Shown: positions 32,601-33,977 of the stretch, piece after piece
Numbering within the stretch: the first letter of the stretch is position 1
Layout of the letters: each line of letters opens with the position of its first letter
Source of the DNA: Sperchopsis tessellata
Lineage: Eukaryota > Arthropoda > Insecta > Coleoptera > Hydrophilidae
Direction of reading: 5' to 3'
Length of the DNA: 33,977 nt
Assembly (NCBI GenBank): GCA_033557685.1
Contig: JAWQRN010000214.1
Coordinates: 1 to 33,977, forward strand
Made by a program: the position numbers and the translations under genes
The notes under the pieces: model-generated
Databases searched by the model: none
The model's input: the letters and a program-made list of their open reading frames with translations, nothing else
Told to the model about the DNA's origin: nothing

Positions 32601-33402
32601 AGCAATAATATGCTCATTTTAAGTTTTAAGGTAGAAAAATAAAACTCTGGTTACTTGAACAGACATTACAAGGGTTCTAAAGTTATTAAAAAAAAACTTG
32701 AAGCAGTCAAACAGTTACCTTCATCTATCCTCTCTCTAGCTTTATCCAAAGGAGTTTTTCCATCCTCATCTCTCAAGTCTGGATTTGCCCCGTGTCTTAG
32801 CAGTACCTTAGCAATGGCAGGTCTACCAAAACAAGCAGCATAATGCAGAGACGAGCTCCTTTGGCCCTTGTTGACATCAGCTCCCTTTTCACATAAATAT
32901 TCAACCATTTCCTGTGTGCCAAAAGCAGATGCCCAATTCAGCAATGTTTGTCCAACATCATCCATAAAATTAACTTCTACTCCACCATTTTCGATCGCCT
33001 CAATCAAAGCATCGGTATCCTTTGACCGGATGCAGTCTATTAGCTGTCTGTGTGATTTTTCTGCGGCAGAGTCCATCCTGCGTATCCTTTGGATCAATCC
33101 TGTGGCTGCAGAACCACTACTGGGCTTGCCAAGAGCTGTTCGACCCTCAAACAAAAGAACCAGTAACAGATCGACTAGGCGCATCGAGTCCAGGGCGCAG
33201 CGTTCATCTCCTTTGAGAGCTTTTTCAATGGCATCAGGTAGTTCTGACCTTAACAGATCATAAGTTATTGCTGGAGATCCCCTACAAAGCGTGGATAAAA
33301 GACTAATTATAGTTGATACTGAAGCTGCTGTTGCTTTGGGATCTGGAATGTTAGCTGAAGCATTTGTTGTAGATGACGCTTTGCCTGGGGTGCCTTGGGT
33401 TC
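2393..33402 (-). CDS. HECTD1: HECTD1 orthologue, HECT E3 ubiquitin ligase (3' part of gene, 11 exons)
   Basis: Spliced coding region, join of 33402-32719, 32256-31922, 24481-24304, 23497-23267, 21665-21630, 18620-18354, 17868-14895, 9378-8875, 8784-8204, 7584-6489 and 2675-2393 (minus strand). All junctions are GT..AG and keep one frame: about 2,388 codons and a stop. Approximate residues of this partial protein: helical segment 30-90, ankyrin repeats 115-240, SUN/F5-8C-like 842-1014, MIB/HERC2 1047-1110, low-complexity linker 1120-1560, acidic patch 1570-1600, HECT 1935-2388 with catalytic Cys about 2357. This order is that of animal HECTD1 (about 2,600 residues in human, from memory), so roughly the first 200 residues and the promoter lie beyond the right edge. 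The family transfers ubiquitin from an E2 through a thioester cysteine to substrates, mostly in the cytoplasm. No frameshift or premature stop was found, so the gene looks intact. Identity rests on long stretches recalled as near-identical to human HECTD1. Confidence 0.96.
3925..4085 (-). mobile_element. mariner transposase relic (deleted, frameshifted)
   Basis: On the minus strand 4080-4020 reads LCVWWDYKGIIYYE, a mariner signature. About 3985-3930, in another frame, reads APSEYHLFRSLEQFLRNK, the block holding the third catalytic residue of the DD34D triad; here Asp is replaced by Glu. The block with the second Asp (HDNARPH-like) is absent, so an internal segment is deleted. No terminal repeats were found. 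Clearly inactive. Confidence 0.75.
5231..5507. mobile_element. 277-bp MITE with 7-8 bp target duplication
   Basis: Ends are near-perfect inverted repeats: GAGAGCCTATATATTAAAAC at 5231-5250 matches the reverse complement of 5488-5507. The direct repeat TAGCATA lies at 5224-5230 and 5508-5514 (8 bp, CTAGCATA, if the boundary base is shared). A 7-8 bp duplication suits hAT- or P-type transposases better than Tc1/mariner. The interior has no coding capacity I recognise. Confidence 0.8.
5540..5750 (-). mobile_element. Non-LTR retrotransposon RT relic
   Basis: A 68-codon minus-strand frame contains SGVPQPLILDPLLSLIYVQL, resembling the GVPQGS-x-LGPLLF-x-IYIND motif of non-LTR (jockey/CR1-type) reverse transcriptases; GS and G are replaced by PL and D, and the ND end is lost. 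Upstream residues are compatible with the segment before that motif, but weakly. A short fossil fragment. Confidence 0.55.
6489..7584 (-). CDS. HECTD1: HECTD1 exon J: HECT N-lobe and start of C-lobe
   Basis: 1,096 nt, acceptor TTTTTTAG, donor GTAAGAAT. It covers most of the HECT domain: LEVEFQGEEGTGLGPTLEFY, GYYVRRTSGLFPAPLP, FLGVFLAKVLQDNRLVDLPL, a variable acidic insert, DPHRAKFLRQIQELAKQKQK, EYSDLTTAFCLDKGINRQLE and LLNYTEPKLGYTKDR. The catalytic cysteine is in the next exon, 3.8 kb away, so this exon alone would not give an active ligase. Confidence 0.97.
7585..8203 (-). other. HECTD1 intron (619 nt)
   Basis: GT..AG intron between exons I and J. Mostly AT-rich, with a patch of higher GC near 7895-7990 that begins TTAACTCCTTCACGGCCC, faintly like a piggyBac-type end. 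Nothing else was seen. Confidence 0.85.
8204..8784 (-). CDS. HECTD1: HECTD1 exon I: pre-HECT region
   Basis: 581 nt, acceptor TTTTGCAG, donor GTAAGTGT. Starts IVYREIKEDNSE, passes through a Ser/Thr/Pro-rich spacer (TTLSPSTPVPGTPSVS), then VEDVLQLLRHLFVI, TSKKITNKILQQIQDAL, PFETRQLYFNCTAFGASR and RRDDPHEFRVGRLKHERVKV. The spacer between the MYRE-like motif and VEDVLQLLR is much shorter than in vertebrate HECTD1 as I remember it. Confidence 0.95.
8875..9378 (-). CDS. HECTD1: HECTD1 exon H: acidic patch and pre-HECT block
   Basis: 504 nt, acceptor ACATTGCAG, donor GTAAGTAC. Completes the split Arg codon, then APTLLAELEDDEDMGEDEEN and further Asp/Glu (over half acidic across about 30 residues), then RRSWDDDFVLKRQFSALIP and AFDPRPGRTNVNQTTDLEVP, strongly conserved in HECTD1. 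Ends KLRRVWEPTY, with the following Ile codon split over a 90-nt intron. Confidence 0.95.
10280..11145 (-). mobile_element. Degenerate mariner transposon
   Basis: Minus-strand reading from 11145 down to 10280 follows a mariner transposase in order through several frames. Seen are an N-terminal helix-turn-helix start (HLMLIYFKKGKKAAKTF), a second helix region (SGEIADIFQIPKLSVENHL), GDKKWIVYNN (normally GDEKW, first catalytic Asp), KGIVFHHDNARLHTF (second Asp present, about 10590-10550), LNFHLFRSFQISLNG (third Asp replaced by Asn), and DRKFFDHGIM then NGNYITE at the C-terminus. Many stops, frameshifts and a shortened DNA-binding region make it inactive. Terminal repeats were not resolved. Confidence 0.88.
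11848..12938 (-). mobile_element. Internally deleted hAT transposon (Charlie/ZBED-like) with both ends
   Basis: Both ends are hAT-like and inverted: TAGGGATGAGCAAAG starts at 11848, and the reverse complement of the right end reads CAGGGGTCGGCAAAC from 12938. Between them the minus strand keeps the last part of a hAT transposase: AFQMKLILFSQHLFNKNLDH and MINSLNDEYPHIFGDL (12540-12368), then a shifted frame with LTIVGSTYICEQTFSIKMYH (about 12185-12110), the C-terminal dimerisation motif. The BED finger and most of the catalytic core are missing. Flanking 8-mers (ATTTACAT, CTTTATTG) agree only partly, so the target duplication has decayed. Confidence 0.85.
13130..13440 (-). mobile_element. Non-LTR retrotransposon RT relic
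   Basis: Minus strand 13411-13360 reads LFIGLTKAFNCLNHSVLLFK, matching motif A of non-LTR reverse transcriptases (F-D-L-S-K-A-F-D-x-V-N-H-x-I-L-L), with the catalytic Asp changed to Gly. After a stop, 13317-13279 reads ILSYLSDKKQNVV, the usual following block. Similarity fades downstream to about 13130. It is a dead internal fragment without ends. Confidence 0.75.
14895..17868 (-). CDS. HECTD1: HECTD1 exon G: SUN/F5-8C-like and MIB/HERC2 domains plus linker
   Basis: Unusually large 2,974-nt exon; acceptor TTTCTACAG, donor GTAATAAA. It begins PEFSAGWSNKRGKKLKSR. A basic helical region comes first, then KMVAKQWYDYDRSTFQF, then a discoidin/SUN-like beta domain (FDENGIIYFIGTNGK ... FTIDLGLFVIPSSYTLRHAR ... 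GFEIYG, partial-protein residues about 842-1014). A coiled-coil-prone Lys-rich segment and an MIB/HERC2 domain follow (GARVVRGMDWKWRDQDG ... GWIDVTWDHGGSNSYRMG, about 1047-1110). The last third is Ser/Asn/Thr/Ala-rich and probably disordered. The exon closes with SLEDFLESCR, whose Arg codon is split. All the + strand reading frames over this exon are shadows of it. Confidence 0.97.
17869..18353 (-). other. HECTD1 intron (485 nt) with repeat dimer
   Basis: GT..AG intron between exons F and G. Roughly half is taken by the diverged tandem duplication at 17948-18190; nothing else was seen. Confidence 0.85.
17948..18190. repeat. Diverged tandem duplication, period about 131-136 bp
   Basis: Two copies follow each other: one from about 17948 to 18060, the other from about 18082 to 18190. 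Shared landmarks in the same order are TTGGGTTTwAT, GGTACC, TTGTAGCTC and an intervening GGTAnTACT...AwGnTGAnCC. Offsets of 136 (start) and 131 (end) imply small indels. The composition is richer in G/C than the surrounding intron. Possibly two units of a satellite or of a repetitive element; the family is not recognised. Confidence 0.6.
18354..18620 (-). CDS. HECTD1: HECTD1 exon F
   Basis: 267 nt, phase 1 at both ends; acceptor AATTTTAG, donor GTATGTAA. Encodes RGEFLEKLQRARAAVKNS, TRLVVGNWSLTSRKDAELHI, HNSDGQQQATILREELPGF and ESNRGTKHSFTAETSLG, a conserved HECTD1 segment just before the KRGKKLKSR block of the next exon. Confidence 0.95.
18621..21629 (-). other. HECTD1 intron (3.0 kb)
   Basis: GT..AG intron between the microexon and exon F. 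Holds the long-TIR MITE at 19552-19785 and a small hairpin at 20881-20908 (GATGTAGT ... ACTACATC). A less AT-rich patch follows the MITE (about 19790-19970). The rest is AT-rich with nothing recognised. Confidence 0.85.
19552..19785. mobile_element. 234-bp MITE with terminal inverted repeats of about 55 bp
   Basis: The left arm (19552-19608) begins TTTCAAGTATCCTACATTTT and is matched by the reverse complement of the right arm (19731-19785), beginning TTTCAAGTGTCCTACATTTT. Both continue TTGCrACAC and TTTTTTTATTGA to about 55 bp with few mismatches. About 120 bp of AT-rich DNA separate the arms and have no coding capacity. No clear target duplication was found, so the superfamily is open. Confidence 0.85.
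21630..21665 (-). CDS. HECTD1: HECTD1 36-nt cassette microexon
   Basis: A 36-nt stretch bounded by a good acceptor (TTTGTTTCTCCAATAG on the minus strand) and a near-consensus donor (GTAAGTGC). It is phase 1 at both ends, so it adds exactly 12 residues (about GKGRAADSHSTE, including split codons) or can be skipped without a frame change. Skipping gives GGADTS-ENRGEFLEKLQ, closely like the vertebrate junction. I infer an alternatively spliced exon; transcription is not shown. Confidence 0.75.
21666..23266 (-). other. HECTD1 intron (1.6 kb)
   Basis: GT..AG intron between exon D and the 36-nt microexon. Contains a short + strand reverse-transcriptase relic near 22035-22180. An open frame at 22908-23096 (+) is unrecognised and probably chance in AT-rich DNA. 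Confidence 0.85.
22035..22180 (+). mobile_element. Short non-LTR RT relic
   Basis: The + strand reads FLKEFDTINDDMLVIRISTL (about 22047-22107), like motif A plus the following helix of non-LTR reverse transcriptases (K-A-F-D-T-I-N-H-D-x-L-L). A shifted frame then gives FIRDYLGNHAIS (about 22133-22170), like the usual W-x-x-S-Y-L-x-N-R block. No GVPQGS motif follows. Short and degraded; orientation is opposite to the gene. Confidence 0.5.
23267..23497 (-). CDS. HECTD1: HECTD1 exon D: Trp-rich conserved block
   Basis: 231 nt, phase 1 at both ends; acceptor ATTTTCAG, donor GTGAGACT. Carries YHWRDWCICRGRDCLYIW and [20 protein letters not shown], among the most conserved stretches of HECTD1, and ends GSPEGGADTSG. 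Joining it directly to 18620, skipping the small exon at 21630, gives a junction very close to the vertebrate protein as remembered. Confidence 0.95.
23498..24303 (-). other. HECTD1 intron (806 nt)
   Basis: GT..AG intron between exons C and D. The hAT-type MITE at 23673-24018 occupies over 40% of it; otherwise no feature was seen. Confidence 0.85.
23673..24018. mobile_element. 346-bp hAT-type MITE, ATCGATTA-rich, perfect 8-bp target duplication
   Basis: The direct repeat GTAGCTAG flanks the unit at 23665-23672 and 24019-24026. The left end reads TAAACATGGGCAATTATG and the right end, reverse-complemented, CTGGGAATTATTTTCG; the TGGGcAATTAT core is shared. An 8-bp duplication and TGGGCAA-like ends are typical of hAT elements. 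Both ends are followed inward by dense ATCGATTA / TAATCGAT repeats, and the left end has the 18-bp palindrome ATTATGAAATTTCATAAT. No coding capacity. Two partial relatives lie at 25925-26170 and 27530-27665. Confidence 0.85.
24304..24481 (-). CDS. HECTD1: HECTD1 exon C: helical domain continued
   Basis: 178 nt, acceptor TCTGCAG, donor GTATGTAC. Starts on a codon boundary with EDEDGHLVVLAIINDLM and continues IFLDHFARLGIFSKVQGLAG, which matches the HECTD1 block after the ankyrin repeats. It ends with an acidic Gln/Glu/Asn-rich linker. A 7.4-kb intron separates it from exon B. Confidence 0.95.
25667..25820 (-). other. GC-rich island with candidate in-phase exon (unrecognised)
   Basis: This stretch is distinctly richer in G/C than the intron around it and is open in several frames. 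On the minus strand an 88-codon frame (25825-25559) includes ISYSWPVVRNAAVMPLGIFV. Between a possible acceptor (GTTGCAG, exon start 25783) and a possible donor (GTTAGT, exon end 25667) lie exactly 117 nt in phase 0, matching the phase of the host intron. The pyrimidine tract is poor, and the product resembles nothing I know. It may be captured foreign or gene-derived DNA rather than an exon. Confidence 0.25.
25925..26170. mobile_element. Second, diverged copy of the ATCGATTA-rich hAT-type MITE
   Basis: Begins GGGACGATTATGAAATTTCATAAT, preserving the 18-bp palindrome and the position seen in the 23673 copy, then runs through degenerate TAATCGATTA-like repeats to about 26170. The right terminus and target duplication are not recognisable, so this copy is older or truncated. 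Confidence 0.65.
26905..26984. mobile_element. Solo piggyBac-type terminus at a TTAA site
   Basis: Reverse-complemented from 26984, the sequence starts TTAACCCTTTGCACTCGAGC: a TTAA target followed by CCCTTTGCAC, a common start for piggyBac-like inverted repeats. Inward it is strongly GC-rich, with an internal duplication ACAGCCCGGG at 26911-26920 and 26951-26960, each followed by GCCGCTCG. No matching second end was found to the left. It points away from the piggyBac transposase relic at 28.3 kb and so is probably from a different insertion. Confidence 0.6.
26987..27356. mobile_element. 370-bp TA-flanked MITE, pogo/Tigger-like
   Basis: Left end CAGGTACCCCCAC; right end reverse-complemented CAGGTTATCCCCG. 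Both are flanked by TA (26985-26986 and 27357-27358). Subterminal sequence such as GCGAGGGATGCGTTTCGG and ACGATAAGCGAAATATCACG on the left, and a related GATAAACGGGGAT on the right, is of the style of Tigger/pogo elements. It inserted in the TA right after the TTAA of the piggyBac-type end. No coding capacity. Confidence 0.7.
27530..27665. mobile_element. Third, truncated copy of the ATCGATTA-rich element
   Basis: Contains GATTAATCATATAATC-type repeats and TTTTATGTAATCAAACATCA, a string also present in the 23673 copy, and ends TTAATCGAAAATAATTCCTA, nearly identical to that copy's right end (TTAATCGAAAATAATTCCCA). The left half is missing. Confidence 0.7.
28330..28910 (+). mobile_element. piggyBac transposase relic (internally deleted)
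   Basis: The + strand begins with an acidic N-terminus (YESDDEIFADNL ... FDSDNESDEKVF), goes directly to DEYWSTDQ, then after a frameshift MSCDRFRQIWQSWHFSNNAN, PSLDESIMSWRGRLSFNIT (holding the first catalytic Asp), IRYICNSEIYCGQG and TIEVFLGPFVNLW. This is the order in piggyBac-type transposases. Roughly 200 residues between the acidic part and the YWSTD motif are missing, and the blocks with the second and third catalytic Asp are absent. Stops and shifts show it is inactive. Paired ends were not found. Confidence 0.85.
29330..29945 (+). mobile_element. Second Penelope-like element fragment (GIY-YIG and C-terminus)
   Basis: The + strand reads YLPFIKDSSDKIARRTLRKF (about 29379-29440), then CFCCGKVNIGETKRSIVARL (about 29467-29526), a GIY-YIG module in which the first half (GVYRIPC-like) is deleted and YIG reads NIG. 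Later frames give CPNNINRDNGYQLP (about 29672-29713), the same C-terminal motif as in the fragment at 600-1440, and a tail ending near 29945. Stops and frameshifts throughout. The DNA from 28910 to 29330 is not assigned. Confidence 0.75.
30239..30639. mobile_element. 401-bp TA-flanked MITE
   Basis: Left end TTACCGTATTTACTCAAGTA; right end reverse-complemented TTACCATATTTGCTCGCATA; inward both have TAATTTG and later GCxCACC. Both sides carry TA (30237-30238 and 30640-30641). The 85-codon + frame inside has no recognisable motif. Probably a non-autonomous Tc1/mariner/pogo-type element; the TA could instead be part of longer, unduplicated flanks. Confidence 0.7.
31922..32256 (-). CDS. HECTD1: HECTD1 exon B: end of ankyrin region and following helical domain
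   Basis: 335 nt, acceptor CTCCTAG, donor GTATAAAG. Completes the last ankyrin repeat (HREVAAILQSPGEWM), then a charged linker (KHRKSESEPEEIIEPRGDPE) and a helical block beginning MAPVYLRRLLPVFCSTFQ and ending ATVLDNE. It ends exactly on a codon boundary (phase 0), so the intron that follows could accept a phase 0-0 cassette. Confidence 0.95.
32257..32718 (-). other. HECTD1 intron (462 nt)
   Basis: GT..AG phase-1 intron between exons A and B, AT-rich; nothing else was seen. Confidence 0.9.
32719..33402 (-). CDS. HECTD1: HECTD1 exon A: helical segment and ankyrin repeats
   Basis: First exon in the window, 684 nt, entered in the middle of a codon (acceptor TTTACAG, two bases of the codon in this exon). 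It opens with a Ser/Thr/Ala-rich stretch, then a helical block (ISLLSTLCRGSP ... GDERCALDSMRLVDLLLVLL) seen in HECTD1 proteins, then ankyrin repeats from about residue 115 (HRQLIDCIRSKDTDALIEAI, QTLLNWASAFGTQEMVEYLC, SSLHYAACFGRPAIAKVLL, DGKTPLDKARER). It leaves by donor GTAACTG after one base of a Gly codon. The last residues, RERIDEG, look about three residues longer than the vertebrate form as I recall it. Ankyrin repeats normally bind partner or substrate proteins. Confidence 0.95.
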
Positions 33403-33977
33403 CTGTAAATAGCAAAAAGAATTTAGTTCAGAAATGTATATTACACCAAGTATGAATATAAGAGGAATTTGGGAAAAGAGCATTTAGTTAATCTCAGACA
33501 GTCTATTGCCTTATTATTAAAAGTACTTCTGTACACTATCTATAAGGAATATTATCTAAGGCAAATGTTAAATTGTAACTGAAATGCTATTTAGAACAAA
33601 GTTGTAGATGATATTGGTGTTGAAATACTATAAAATATTATTGTACCTACATTTTTGAAATGAGAACAATACTAATGAAATAAAAAAATATATAACAATT
33701 ATATACATAAAGTTAAACAGATTTATTGTGTACCCAAATTTACATTCCATTTTCAACTACTTATCCTTTTAGTAATGACTTAAAAAAGTAAAAACCTCTG
33801 TACACTCTTATTTACATTAAAATTGTAATAATTCATATTATTCATTTTATTCCAAATTTAAATTTGCAAATACTGCAAATCAAAAACATTTACTTATATT
33901 CAATTCTTACTTCACTGTTTATATTGACTGCCAATTTCCATATTCCTACGAAAGTACTATGTAGAAAAGAACATATA
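33403..33977 (-). other. Upstream HECTD1 intron, cut by window edge
   Basis: AT-rich non-coding DNA preceding the acceptor of exon A. Because exon A is entered mid-codon, at least one further coding exon must lie to the right of the window. No exon, promoter or repeat was recognised here. Confidence 0.85.

Noticed and set aside
32868..33263. 131-codon + strand frame
   Set aside because: Antisense shadow of the conserved ankyrin exon; no start context or family match.
1..33977. CRISPR array, bacterial operon, tRNA or rRNA genes
   Set aside because: Both strands were read for regularly spaced repeats and for RNA gene signatures; none was found, and the context is a eukaryotic nuclear gene.

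Overview
The window is AT-rich eukaryotic nuclear DNA, almost certainly from an arthropod and most likely an insect. It has spliceosomal introns with GT..AG borders, one very conserved animal gene, and introns full of decayed mariner, hAT, piggyBac, Penelope-like and non-LTR elements. No prokaryotic gene, CRISPR array, rRNA or tRNA was recognised.

One host gene accounts for nearly everything: the 3' part of a HECTD1 orthologue (HECT-type E3 ubiquitin ligase) on the minus strand. Eleven exons between 33402 and 2393 join in frame. They encode about 2,388 residues ending at a stop codon. In order these hold a helical N-terminal segment, ankyrin repeats, a SUN / F5-8C-like domain, an MIB/HERC2 domain, a long Ser/Asn/Thr-rich linker, an acidic patch and a complete HECT domain with its catalytic cysteine (codon 2489-2491). 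The 5' end lies beyond the right edge. The 36-nt exon at 21630-21665 can be skipped without changing the frame.

Layout, left to right: 1-2392 is the 3' flank of HECTD1, with a likely poly(A) signal at 2281-2286 and a Penelope-like fragment around 600-1440. The last exon is followed (rightwards) by an intron (2676-6488) holding a mariner relic, a 277-bp MITE with a 7-8 bp target duplication, and a reverse-transcriptase relic. The HECT and pre-HECT exons lie at 6489-9378. The intron 9379-14894 holds a mariner copy, an internally deleted hAT element with both ends, and a non-LTR reverse-transcriptase relic. A 2,974-nt exon (14895-17868) carries the central domains. Introns from 17869 to 24303 contain a diverged repeat dimer, a long-TIR MITE, the 36-nt microexon and a hAT-type MITE with a perfect 8-bp duplication. 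The 7.4-kb intron 24482-31921 is the densest transposon cluster: two more copies of the ATCGATTA-rich element, a piggyBac-type terminus abutting a TA-inserted 370-bp MITE, a deleted piggyBac transposase, a second Penelope-like fragment and a 401-bp TA-flanked MITE. It also holds an unexplained GC-rich island with an in-phase 117-nt candidate exon. The two ankyrin exons lie at 31922-33402.

I did not find a previously undescribed molecular system. The points most worth checking are the cassette microexon, the candidate 117-nt exon, the ATCGATTA element family and several non-autonomous transposons with well-defined ends. All boundaries and homologies were read by eye; no search or alignment was run.
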